64,000 nucleotides of DNA. Origin: an uncultured Clostridia bacterium. Its GTDB lineage: Bacteria > Bacillota > Clostridia > Lachnospirales > Lachnospiraceae. The position numbers and the translations under genes are program-made. Under the pieces are notes generated by a model. The model was not told where the DNA came from. It did no database searches and saw only the letters and a list, made by a program, of their open reading frames with translations. Of the stretch, positions 48,622-57,063 are shown piece by piece (the stretch's first letter is position 1; each line of letters begins with the position of its first letter). The DNA lies in the NCBI GenBank assembly GCA_937896665.1, contig CALBNS010000040.1, positions 62,001 through 126,000 on the forward strand, written 5' to 3'.

Positions 48622-49326
48622 ATGTATAGAATTGGAATATGTGACGATGGACACAATGTATGTGAGTATATAGATGAAACAATACATGCATATGCAAAGA
48701 AAAACGACATTACAATAGAGACGAGTGTGTGGTATTCAGGGGAAAGTCTTTGTAAATACTTAAGGCAAGGAAATGGTTTGGATTTACTTTATTTAGATAT
48801 AGAATTATTTGAAATGAGCGGAATTGATGTAGGGAAATTTATAAGAAATCAGATTGGAAATCGAAGTATGCAGATCGTATATATATCCTGCAAACAATCT
48901 TATGCTCAGAAGTTATTCAAAACGCAGCCTATGGATTTTTTGGTAAAGCCAATATCGGTAAGTGAGATTGAAGAAAGCCTGACATTGGCATTGGAACTGC
49001 TCAAAAAGAAATGGAAGCAATTTGTATTCCAATATGGAAAGGAATATCATTTTATTCCCTATGAAGAAATTCTGTATTTTGTAAGTGAAGGTCGAAAAGT
49101 TAGAATTGTAACAATGACAGGTGAAAAAGAATTCTATGGAAAGCTTAGGGATGTTATTAAAGAGTTATCGGACGAGTTTATCGTAATTCATAAATCTTAT
49201 GTAGTAAATAAATCTTACATCGCAAAATATAAATATGAGTTGGTGGAATTAATAAACGGAAAGACGCTTATGATTAGCAAAGTGAACCGAAAGCAAGTAA
49301 GACAAAGAATATTAAATGGAGTATAA
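48622..49326 (+). CDS. LytTR response regulator, AgrA-like
   Basis: A 234-aa two-component regulator. The receiver domain (about 1-120) has the acidic pocket CDD at residues 7-9, the phospho-acceptor Asp59 in LLYLDIEL, and the conserved Lys in FLVKPIS. The LytTR DNA-binding domain (about 135-232) contains IPYEEILYFVSEGRKVRI and FIVIHKSYVVNKSYI. It would bind direct repeats upstream of target promoters. It is followed 3 nt later by its kinase. Confidence 0.94.
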   Translation: MYRIGICDDGHNVCEYIDETIHAYAKKNDITIETSVWYSGESLCKYLRQGNGLDLLYLDIELFEMSGIDVGKFIRNQIGNRSMQIVYISCKQSYAQKLFKTQPMDFLVKPISVSEIEESLTLALELLKKKWKQFVFQYGKEYHFIPYEEILYFVSEGRKVRIVTMTGEKEFYGKLRDVIKELSDEFIVIHKSYVVNKSYIAKYKYELVELINGKTLMISKVNRKQVRQRILNGV

Positions 49327-49329
49327 AGG

Positions 49330-50589
49330 ATGATGGATGTAATACTTTGTATGAGTTCTAATTTATTCAGAATGTATGTTATTTACAGATTTTTACATAC
49401 ACTGTTAGGAGAGACAGAACATAATAAAAAGAGGGAGATTATAAGTTATATTATTTTTTATATTGTAAATACAACATTGTTTCTGACTTTACATTTGTCA
49501 TGGATAAATCTTTTTTGTAATCTAATAGGAATCAGTCTATTAGCAAAGCTGTATACTAAATCATGGAAAAGTAATCTGTTCGTGGCATTGTCTATTTATA
49601 TTCTTAGTATGGCATGTGATATTTTTGCGACTTTATTATTTGTGAATTTTAAGGATGGAACTGTGCACAATCAAATATATGCAACGATAGGTGTTTTTAT
49701 GATTTTTATATGTGAATTGTGTGTGGAGAAAATTGTGTCAAAAAGAAGAAAGATTGAATGCGTAAATTATATATATCATTTGTCATTAATATTAGTACCA
49801 GCATGTAGCATTCTGATTTTAGTTGTACTTACTCACACGATAGGAAATAATCAAAAGGCAATTGTAATTACGAGTTTTGGAATATTAATTATTAACTTTT
49901 TGATGTTTTATTTTTATAATCTGCTTTTGAAAGCTATGGAAGAAAAATATGACAACGAAATCTTAAAAAGCCAATTAGAAATGTATGCACATCAAATGGA
50001 GATAATAGTACGAAATGAGAAGCAAATTAAAGCATTGAGGCATGATATGAAGCATCATATGAATGAATTAAAATTGCTTGCAAGGAAAGGGTCAGTTGTA
50101 GAAATTGAAATTTATCTTGAAGAAATGAATGAATTTATCAGGAATCCGAACGAGATAGTGTCATCAGGCAATTTTGAAATAGATAGTGTGTTAAACTATA
50201 TGTTGCAACAGGCAAAAGAAAAGCTGCATACTGTAGATGTTAAGGTACAGATACCGGAAAAATTACATCATACATTTGATATTAATGTGTTGCTTTGTAA
50301 TTTGTTGGAAAATGCAATGGAAGCAGCCATCAGGACAGAAGAAAAATTGTTGAGTGTTTCGATTCAGTTGAAATATGGTATTTTGGTAATAGAGATAAGA
50401 AATAGTTACAAAAATAAGTTGATTCCGGACAATAGAGATGGTAATTTACGCACGACGAAGAAATCGGGAGAACACGGAATAGGACTGATGAATGTACGAG
50501 AGGTTGTAGAAAAGTACAATGGTGATATAAAAGTAGAAACTCAAAATGAACTTTTTTGTGTGAAAGTATTACTATATGTGGACGAATAA
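49330..50589 (+). CDS. GHKL sensor histidine kinase, AgrC-like
   Basis: A 419-aa membrane kinase. About six to seven hydrophobic helices fill residues 1-200, as in AgrC peptide sensors. A coiled segment leads to the phospho-acceptor His238 in LRHDMKHHMNEL. The GHKL ATPase domain has the N box LLCNLLENAMEAAIRTE and the G box HGIGLMNVREVVEKYNGDI. It lies next to the agrD-like gene, so the predicted ligand is the cyclic peptide made from it. Confidence 0.93.
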   Translation: MMDVILCMSSNLFRMYVIYRFLHTLLGETEHNKKREIISYIIFYIVNTTLFLTLHLSWINLFCNLIGISLLAKLYTKSWKSNLFVALSIYILSMACDIFATLLFVNFKDGTVHNQIYATIGVFMIFICELCVEKIVSKRRKIECVNYIYHLSLILVPACSILILVVLTHTIGNNQKAIVITSFGILIINFLMFYFYNLLLKAMEEKYDNEILKSQLEMYAHQMEIIVRNEKQIKALRHDMKHHMNELKLLARKGSVVEIEIYLEEMNEFIRNPNEIVSSGNFEIDSVLNYMLQQAKEKLHTVDVKVQIPEKLHHTFDINVLLCNLLENAMEAAIRTEEKLLSVSIQLKYGILVIEIRNSYKNKLIPDNRDGNLRTTKKSGEHGIGLMNVREVVEKYNGDIKVETQNELFCVKVLLYVDE

Positions 50590-50636
50590 ATGAATAACAA
50601 TCGATAAGGGGTGTAGAAAATCTACATCTCTTATTT

Positions 50637-50693
50637 TTGACAAAAACATGGGTTAATTATGACATGGAACGGCATAGTAAAGAAAATTATGAT
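50637..50693 (+). promoter_or_regulatory. Candidate activator-dependent promoter of the agrD-agrB-like pair
   Basis: A TATGAT -10 (50688-50693) has only a poor -35 (around TGGAAC at 50665), as expected for a promoter that needs an activator. The hexamer ACATGG is repeated at 50646 and 50662. A separate TTGACA occurs at 50637-50642. LytTR binding here is inference. Confidence 0.35.
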
Positions 50694-50725
50694 AAATTAC
50701 GAATGGAAGGAAGGAGGGAGCTACG

Positions 50726-50875
50726 ATGCAGAGAAGAAAGAATACGACAACGGTGAGAAAAATGATAGTTGATTTGGCAAAAAAAATCGCTATAGTTGAG
50801 GCAAATACAGCATGCGTATACATTAATTATCAGCCAATGGAACCTAAAACACTTAAGCATTTGCGTAAGTTTTGA
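50726..50875 (+). CDS. agrD: AgrD-like cyclic autoinducer pro-peptide
   Basis: A 49-aa peptide. It has a basic N-terminus (MQRRKNTTTVRK), an amphipathic helix (about 13-25), then TACVYIN followed by the charged tail YQPMEPKTLKHLRKF. The pattern Cys-x4-(H/Y)QPxEPK matches clostridial AgrD. In Clostridium perfringens the equivalent CLWFT forms the thiolactone. By alignment the signal core here would be CVYIN, with Cys30 closing the ring and cleavage before Tyr35. AAGGAGGGAG precedes the ATG. Its stop overlaps the agrB-like start. Confidence 0.88.
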   Translation: MQRRKNTTTVRKMIVDLAKKIAIVEANTACVYINYQPMEPKTLKHLRKF

Positions 50876-51441
50876 GGCTTGGGGAGCGTATGACAGCGAA
50901 ACTACTGAATGATGGAGTTATAGCTTCAGAAGAATGTGAGATTGTGGCATATGGGTTAGAAAATATTATTAATAATTTCATAGGAATATTTATTTCAGTA
51001 GCTGTAGGATGTTTATACAAAGCAATATTAGAAAGTATGATCCTGTGGATGTGCTCGTTTCCATTAAGAAAAAATGCAGGTGGGTATCATGCTAAGACTA
51101 AAATAGGATGCATAGTTGCCTCTACATTGATGCTTATTATTTCCTTTCAATGTATATTTCATATAAAGTGGAATATGAATGTATACAATTGTATGTTGAT
51201 TATTTTTGCTATCATTATATTTTTTATGGCACCTATTGAGAATCACAATAAATATTTGGATAAAAAAGAGTTTGAAGTATATCGTAAAAGAACTAGAATT
51301 ATTTTGATGATAGAAACATTATTATATTTTATTTTTTTACAGTTCTCAATTTATTCAATGTGTAAAGTACTCACGTTAACCTTTTTTATTGTAGTTTGTA
51401 ATGTGATTTTGGGAAAATTAGATCTTAATGTGCTAAAATAA
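50872..51441 (+). CDS. agrB: AgrB-like accessory gene regulator peptidase
   Basis: A 189-aa membrane endopeptidase that cleaves and cyclises AgrD. The catalytic pair is intact in NAGGYHAKTKIGC: His73 and Cys80, the same 7-residue spacing as in staphylococcal AgrB. Four to five further hydrophobic helices follow. Two starts are possible. TTG at 50872 overlaps the agrD stop and gives a family-like LGERMTAKLL N-terminus. ATG at 50890 has GGGGAG 3-4 nt upstream. The longer form is listed. No terminator is seen before the next gene. Confidence 0.92.
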   Translation: MRLGERMTAKLLNDGVIASEECEIVAYGLENIINNFIGIFISVAVGCLYKAILESMILWMCSFPLRKNAGGYHAKTKIGCIVASTLMLIISFQCIFHIKWNMNVYNCMLIIFAIIIFFMAPIENHNKYLDKKEFEVYRKRTRIILMIETLLYFIFLQFSIYSMCKVLTLTFFIVVCNVILGKLDLNVLK

Positions 51442-51562
51442 ATCATGAGGGCAAAGAGGAAATCGTATGATTAAATTACAAAAAGTGGAAAATGGAGATT
51501 GGTGAGTACTAATAGGATAAAAACAAAAGTACGATTGTTCTGTATAGGAAGGAGTAACAGAT

Positions 51563-51916
51563 ATGATAAAACAAAAATTGAGACGTCTTTTAGGACTAGT
51601 TTTGGTAGTTGTGGTTATGATGGTTAGTGTTATACCTGCTTCAGCAAAATCGGGAAGTAGTGGTAATACAAAGTACTATGCTAACATTATAAATGGCAGG
51701 CAAACTTTAGATGTAGGTATAACATCAAATGTGAATATGTACCCGACAGCGTATGGGAAAATTTGGTATTCTACTTATACGAAATCAGCTAGGGGAACTT
51801 CGTATTCAAGTTATTGTTTTTCACAAGTTCATGTAGATAATAGCAATCAAATTATTACCAGAAATTCGTTTACTGTAACAGCAGGCACATTTAGCGTGAC
51901 TGATGTGGCAGATTAA
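51563..51916 (+). CDS. Small secreted protein, function unknown
   Basis: A 117-aa protein. Residues 1-28 are a Sec signal peptide with a probable cleavage after ASA. The mature part (about 89 aa) is Ser/Thr/Tyr-rich, with alternating polar strands (KIWYSTYTKSARGTSYSSY) and one Cys. It has no double-glycine leader. AGGAAGGAG precedes the ATG. Size, export and position between agrB and an ABC transporter resemble secreted bacteriocins of the lactococcin 972 type, but I see no clear family match. Confidence 0.75.
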   Translation: MIKQKLRRLLGLVLVVVVMMVSVIPASAKSGSSGNTKYYANIINGRQTLDVGITSNVNMYPTAYGKIWYSTYTKSARGTSYSSYCFSQVHVDNSNQIITRNSFTVTAGTFSVTDVAD

Positions 51917-51958
51917 CCTTGAAATCAGATAATAGGAATTAAAAGTTGTTCGGCGAAA

Positions 51959-52007
51959 GGGGCTATTGTGCAATAAAGATGAAAATCTTTACATAAACAG
52001 TAGCCCC
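51959..52007 (+). promoter_or_regulatory. Structured RNA hairpin between the secreted protein and lipoprotein genes
   Basis: The outer stem GGGGCTA / TAGCCCC continues with TGT / ACA and encloses an inner hairpin AAAGAT-GAAA-ATCTTT. No T-run follows (ATCTTGATAATT), so it is not a standard terminator. It may be an mRNA end stabiliser or a leader element. Confidence 0.5.
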
Positions 52008-52077
52008 ATCTTGATAATTAAGAATGTATATTGTAAATATAATACATGATAAATTGCGAATAGAAGGAGTGACCGGA

Positions 52078-53004
52078 ATGTTTTTTAATAAAGGGAAAAA
52101 GTATATATTGTGTACTTTCGTGTGTGTGGCGGGTATTCTTTCAGGATGTCATCAAAAGACGAAGAATGCGGTGTATGAGTATACCTTACCGGAGTATGAA
52201 GTGTATAGTTGCGTTGATTTTGTAACGGATTATGGTGTGTATTCCAATGTAGATGGCATACTGCAGTTTAGAGATAAAGAAAGTGGAAAAGAAGTAATTG
52301 TATCTAATACACCAAATGAAACAGAAAAGAATGAGTCGAATCCGGCGTATATTGGTTTCTCAGCATTTGTGTTTGTAAATGAAGACAAGCTTTATACCAT
52401 AGACCGTGGTATAGGGACAATGCGAGTACGCATAGAAATGTCCGGGTTGGACAGAAGTAATATAAAAGAGATTTTTTCAGAAGAAGGAATGCAAGTTTTG
52501 TCCTATGTGAACATTGACAATCATGTCTATTTTTTTCTATCAGGTCCTACGGCAATGAAAAACCAAGAAACTGGAATGATGGAATATGATGGAGGTGGAA
52601 GAAGTGAACTTTGGAAGTTGAATCTTGATACCAATGAGGTGAAATCTACAGGCCTGACTTTAAAAGGTCCTAATTATGAAGCGTGGGTAATGGGTGCTGA
52701 AAAGGATACACTTTACTATACATTAAGCGGTGTGGATGAAGAAACCGAAGAGTATGTTGCATTTTATTATAAATATAATACTCAAGACGGAACAGTGGAA
52801 GAAGTACTGTCTAATCATGGTAAAGCAGGAGGAAGCTGTTTTGTAAAAGAAAACAAGATATATTACAGACTGTTCGATAATATTGCAACGGGAGAGTATC
52901 ATGATTATTGCTATGATATGGCTGAAAAAACAACAAAAGAATTAGAAAGTAATGAAGAACTAGAAGAGATGTATGAATGTTTTGGCCGAAAAACTGATTA
53001 TTAG
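52078..53004 (+). CDS. Lipoprotein with beta-propeller-like repeats
   Basis: A 308-aa exported protein. The signal peptide ends in the lipobox ILSGC (Cys about residue 21). The mature part has repeated short blocks of the type KLYTIDRG, HVYFFLSG, TLYYTLSG and KIYYRLFD, each followed by a charged loop, as in beta-propeller surface proteins. The start at 52078 is fixed by GAAGGAG. An in-frame ATG at 52024 lies in the promoter region. It leads an operon with a solute-binding-like lipoprotein and an ABC transporter. Confidence 0.8.
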   Translation: MFFNKGKKYILCTFVCVAGILSGCHQKTKNAVYEYTLPEYEVYSCVDFVTDYGVYSNVDGILQFRDKESGKEVIVSNTPNETEKNESNPAYIGFSAFVFVNEDKLYTIDRGIGTMRVRIEMSGLDRSNIKEIFSEEGMQVLSYVNIDNHVYFFLSGPTAMKNQETGMMEYDGGGRSELWKLNLDTNEVKSTGLTLKGPNYEAWVMGAEKDTLYYTLSGVDEETEEYVAFYYKYNTQDGTVEEVLSNHGKAGGSCFVKENKIYYRLFDNIATGEYHDYCYDMAEKTTKELESNEELEEMYECFGRKTDY

Positions 53005-53024
53005 TATATTTTGGAGGGATATAT

Positions 53025-54404
53025 ATGAGACGAAAACACGTATTTTTGTATGGCTGTTTTATAAGTGCAATAATTTTTGGGGGATGTGCAGGCACACAGA
53101 GTACAGAAAACAACAAAGACATTGTAACATGGTTAGTAGATGAAGATATGATGGAAGTGTGCTCTTCAAATTGTGCTACAGATATCAATCAGTGGCTCAC
53201 TGAACAAAATAAAGAGTACCAGATTGAATTCATATCATATCCATCCGATAGCACGGCAGAGGAAATAAAAGCGATTTCAACCGAAAAGAAAGCTGATATT
53301 ATTAATAGACCGCTTAGTACACGCGAAAACGATCCTACTTCTTTTATTATGCAAGTATTGGGTGATGATTTTTGCAAGGAAATAACAGATACATATCCTG
53401 AATCAAAGTATTTGCAATATAACGGGAAGTTGTATGGTTATGGAAATGTAGCAATATATCAAATGTGTGGAACAAGTTATTCGGAACGTTATATACAGGA
53501 AACAGGAATTGATATAGAGAAGTTGGAAGGTCTTTTCGAAGAAAGTGATGTGTCAAAATCATTTCTGGAAGAACATGATCAGTTTATTTATAGCAGTGGT
53601 ATGCCGTATTCCGTTACTAATTTACATGTAATTGATCAATTGTTTTATATCGACCCAGTGACAGGCAAATGTGGATATCTATATGATCATCCGAATACAG
53701 AGAAATTTATGAATATGAATAGCGAACTGATTGCCAAGGGCTATCGGACAAATCCGAGTCAAATGTCATTTGGTATGCAAACGGAAGACCCGGATATACA
53801 ACTATTCGATTCGGGAAAATGGTATCAGGTATATAATGAGCTTACTGAGGATATAAGAAGAGAGAAAAAATATGCCTTTATTCCATATGGTTATACTTAT
53901 GTAATCAATAGTGTTCAGAAAATAGAGAATGTGATTCCGAAAACATCCGATCATAGTGAGGCTGCGATGGATTTACTTTGCGAGTTGTATACAAATGAAG
54001 CACTTTGCAATTTAGTATTATTTGGAGATGAAAAGCCGGAATTTACCGATATGCTGGCAACTGATGGTATGCTGACGCTTCTTTGTAATGAAAATCTAGT
54101 GGATGATCCAAATGGGCGGACAGTCGAAGAAAAGGAAAGGGATTATCAGGCATATAGGAAACAATATCAGGATAGTCAGATAGAAGGCTTTCAGTTTGCG
54201 TTATCAAATGAGAACATAGAAGTTTATAATTCGATAAAAGATATTTTTGATACGAATAGTAGTGACTTTAACCAGCTTGAAGCCAGAGGGGTTAATTGGA
54301 AAGACATCTGGACACGAGTGAAAGAAAAAGTAGAAGAGGCCGGAGGAGCCAGAATTATTCAGGATATACAGGAGCAGGTTCATGCATATATCAATCAGCA
54401 ATAA
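53025..54404 (+). CDS. Extracellular solute-binding-like lipoprotein
   Basis: A 459-aa lipoprotein with lipobox FGGC (Cys about residue 20). The arrangement resembles family 1 binding proteins: a strand such as IVTWLVDEDMM early, YLQYNGKLYGYGNVAIYQMC in the middle, and a C-terminal helical bundle ending DIQEQVHAYIN. It lacks a sugar-type membrane partner. The next genes encode an ATPase and an export-type permease, so it may sense or bind a ligand for that transporter. TTGGAGG precedes the ATG. Confidence 0.75.
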   Translation: MRRKHVFLYGCFISAIIFGGCAGTQSTENNKDIVTWLVDEDMMEVCSSNCATDINQWLTEQNKEYQIEFISYPSDSTAEEIKAISTEKKADIINRPLSTRENDPTSFIMQVLGDDFCKEITDTYPESKYLQYNGKLYGYGNVAIYQMCGTSYSERYIQETGIDIEKLEGLFEESDVSKSFLEEHDQFIYSSGMPYSVTNLHVIDQLFYIDPVTGKCGYLYDHPNTEKFMNMNSELIAKGYRTNPSQMSFGMQTEDPDIQLFDSGKWYQVYNELTEDIRREKKYAFIPYGYTYVINSVQKIENVIPKTSDHSEAAMDLLCELYTNEALCNLVLFGDEKPEFTDMLATDGMLTLLCNENLVDDPNGRTVEEKERDYQAYRKQYQDSQIEGFQFALSNENIEVYNSIKDIFDTNSSDFNQLEARGVNWKDIWTRVKEKVEEAGGARIIQDIQEQVHAYINQQ

Positions 54405-54431
54405 ATGGTGATTCTATTTTAGGAGAAGAAA

Positions 54432-55160
54432 ATGATTAGATTAGACGGGTTGACAAAGGAATACGGTTCTTTTCGTGCTCTGGATAATATTTCGATTACA
54501 TTTGAAAAAGGAATTTATGGAATATTAGGACCAAATGGGGCGGGAAAGAGCACGTTAATGAAAATATTAACATTGGTAATTTCACCAACATCGGGTGAAG
54601 TATTCTACGATGGAAAGAATGTTTTGGATGGAAGTAAAAAATTCCTGAATAAAATAGGGTATGTGCCACAGCAACAGCCTATATATGCTAATTTTACGGC
54701 AAAAGAGTTTATGTACTATATTTCCAGATTGAAGGGCGTAGATAAAAATACTGCAAGGCTGCAGACCAAGGAGTTACTGGAATTTGTACATTTATCGGAA
54801 GTTTCCGAAAAAAAGATAGGGCACTTGTCAGGAGGCATGAAACAAAGATTATTATTGGCACAGAGCCTTTTGGGCAATCCAGAGCTGATTCTGCTGGATG
54901 AGCCTACAGTGGGAGTAGATCCCATGGAACGTATTTCTATAAGGAATATGATTCGAGAAATTGGAAAAGAGAAGACTGTGCTGATAACAACACATATCAT
55001 TTCTGATATAGAAAATATTACAGATGGAATTGTTGTTATGGGCAAGGGAAAAATTGTCAATAGTGGAACCAAGGAAGCATTATTAGACAGGTATGAAGTA
55101 AGCTCTTTAGAAGAGATGTATGTGGAGATTTTCGAGGTGGGAGCATGTATGGATTCTTAG
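54432..55160 (+). CDS. ABC transporter ATP-binding protein
   Basis: A 242-aa nucleotide-binding subunit. Walker A is GPNGAGKST (about 34-42), the Q loop is YVPQQQP, the signature is LSGGMKQR, Walker B is LILLDEPTVGVD, and the switch His is in TTHI. It is of the type used by drug, peptide and bacteriocin-immunity exporters. TTAGGAG precedes the ATG. Its last 16 nt overlap the permease gene. Confidence 0.95.
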   Translation: MIRLDGLTKEYGSFRALDNISITFEKGIYGILGPNGAGKSTLMKILTLVISPTSGEVFYDGKNVLDGSKKFLNKIGYVPQQQPIYANFTAKEFMYYISRLKGVDKNTARLQTKELLEFVHLSEVSEKKIGHLSGGMKQRLLLAQSLLGNPELILLDEPTVGVDPMERISIRNMIREIGKEKTVLITTHIISDIENITDGIVVMGKGKIVNSGTKEALLDRYEVSSLEEMYVEIFEVGACMDS

Positions 55161-56941
55161 CAAAAAGATATAAGAGAGCACTATTGTTGCTTGCTATGTT
55201 TCTCCTGATTGGACTGTTTGTGGAGATGAAAGGCAGAATGTCAGATACGTCCGTCACAGTTCGGGAGGAATTCGAAGCATATTTAGAACAAATTCGGAAT
55301 CAGGAACAAAATGCAGGCGGTATTTCTATATTTGGTGGAAACGATTCTTATAATATGAAAAAAATTCATATGACAGCTAAGCAGTATGAAACCTTAGAGG
55401 GAATTAAGCTGAGTGATGAGATCAATTCAGGTGCAGGAGTATTAGTGTCTGATTACACGGTGTATTTAACTATACTGTTATTTGGAATATTTATAGTATA
55501 TGTAATGGTTTATGATAAAGATAAAGGATATGATGCTTTGATTCAAACGTTGAAATATGGAAACCGGAAGTATGTGAGACAGAAGCTGTTCTTTATCTTG
55601 ATTACAATAATTGTCGGTTTTGGCATTGAAAAACTTGTAAAACTGACATATGTAACAGTACGCTACGGAACTTTTCAGCAGATACCAATACAGTCATTGG
55701 GAGAATTTCAACATGTATGGCTGCGTATGAATGTGTACGAATTCTTTATACTGCAGATGATGTGGCAGACGTTCTGGCTCATATGTTTTTGCACATTCAT
55801 AGTGCTGATTTGTCAGTTCTTAAATCGAATATGGAAATCAATGCTCTGTATGGTCGTCCTGATATTGGGGGCTATTCTTATTCATCTCAATCAGGATATT
55901 CGGGGGTTCGGTCCAATATATCAATTGTCGAGTGATTACTGGAAGGAATTATCTCTTGTTCAGATAGAAGGATACCCTGTCAATGGTATATGGATAGCAC
56001 TTTTGGGAGGAACTTTCATTTTCCTGATATCGAATATACTTTTAACCAGGTATGGTGACCGAATACAGACGGAAAGTTCAGCAAAGAGAAACCAGAAAAA
56101 ATCAAAGGAACATAATGGTATACATAGTTGTTTCTATTACGAATGGAAAAAAATAATGGTTGTAAACCGATATTGGATAGTATTGTTAATGTTCTTAGTG
56201 TTTCAAGTTTTCCATTATGGTAGAGAAACAGAGTGCAAAACGTCTGCACAGTATTATTATCAGCAGTATATGGGGATATTAGAAGGTTCGTATTCAGAAG
56301 AAACATGGAAGTATATGAATGAAGAAGAAAAACGATATGAGGAAATGGAAAATCGTATTGAAGAATTGCACCAGAAGGCATCGCTGGAAGGTTTACAAGC
56401 AAAAGAAAGTGTAGAATTACAGAAATTACAAAGAAATTTAGAAGGAAAATATGGTTTTCAAATGACGTTAGAGCGTATTGAACATGTAAAAAAGAATAAA
56501 GAAGCAAAAATATTTGATGATTTGGCACTACAACGGTTATTGTATGAAGATAAATCAGATAGCAAACTAGACTTGTTACTGGGAATTGCTTTTACGGTAG
56601 TTTTTGCCGGTCTTTTATGTTTTGAAGAACGGGTTTATGAGATGAATCCTTTTCTAAATACAATGCCTGAATATGCACTTATCAATCAAAATAAGAGAAT
56701 ATTACTGGGAATAGTCTGTGGCATGTTATCCTGTCTGGCAATGTTACCGAAACTAATTTCTCTAGGAATAAGGTTTGGCTATCATGGGTTGGGAGCACCA
56801 GCCCATAGTATTATATATTTTCCACAGGTGGGATTACCTATATGGAGTGTATTGGTAATTTGTTTTCTAGTATATTATATGTTATTATTTATAGTAGGTG
56901 AAATAATAAGGAAAGTATTTCAACGAGAAGTCAAGGAATAA
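55145..56941 (+). CDS. ABC transporter permease
   Basis: A 598-aa membrane protein. One helix near residues 13-27 is followed by an extracellular loop of about 70 residues. Further helices lie at about 97-117, 135-155, 185-215 and 225-245. A second, similar half begins near residue 335 (FYYEWKKIMVVNRYWIVLLM). It has its own extracellular loop, rich in charged coiled residues, and ends in a helical cluster. The twofold architecture fits an ABC-2-like permease working with the preceding ATPase. The start is inside the ATPase gene. Confidence 0.85.
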   Translation: MYGFLAKRYKRALLLLAMFLLIGLFVEMKGRMSDTSVTVREEFEAYLEQIRNQEQNAGGISIFGGNDSYNMKKIHMTAKQYETLEGIKLSDEINSGAGVLVSDYTVYLTILLFGIFIVYVMVYDKDKGYDALIQTLKYGNRKYVRQKLFFILITIIVGFGIEKLVKLTYVTVRYGTFQQIPIQSLGEFQHVWLRMNVYEFFILQMMWQTFWLICFCTFIVLICQFLNRIWKSMLCMVVLILGAILIHLNQDIRGFGPIYQLSSDYWKELSLVQIEGYPVNGIWIALLGGTFIFLISNILLTRYGDRIQTESSAKRNQKKSKEHNGIHSCFYYEWKKIMVVNRYWIVLLMFLVFQVFHYGRETECKTSAQYYYQQYMGILEGSYSEETWKYMNEEEKRYEEMENRIEELHQKASLEGLQAKESVELQKLQRNLEGKYGFQMTLERIEHVKKNKEAKIFDDLALQRLLYEDKSDSKLDLLLGIAFTVVFAGLLCFEERVYEMNPFLNTMPEYALINQNKRILLGIVCGMLSCLAMLPKLISLGIRFGYHGLGAPAHSIIYFPQVGLPIWSVLVICFLVYYMLLFIVGEIIRKVFQREVKE

Positions 56942-56991
56942 TTAGTGTCTGCTGAATCGCCTAGTCTTATGATATCGTGTTATATTACAAA

Positions 56992-57027
56992 AGAAGTCTA
57001 ATTTTATTATAATTAGACTTCTTTTTA
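56992..57027. terminator. Terminator after the ABC operon
   Basis: A 12-bp perfect stem, AGAAGTCTAATT / AATTAGACTTCT, with an A/T loop and a T-run. It lies before the convergent GH20 gene and may work for both strands. Confidence 0.88.
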
Positions 57028-57063
57028 TGAATTAATGACTATACCTATTTTTTTTATCGCTTA

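Noticed and set aside
51563..51916. Assignment of the secreted protein to the lactococcin 972 family
   Set aside because: Size, Sec export and ABC neighbours are suggestive, but the characteristic Trp/Tyr/His pattern of that family is not evident, so only the analogy is kept.
55717..55935. A 72-codon plus-strand frame inside the permease gene
   Set aside because: It is out of frame within a clearly coding membrane protein and lacks a translation signal.
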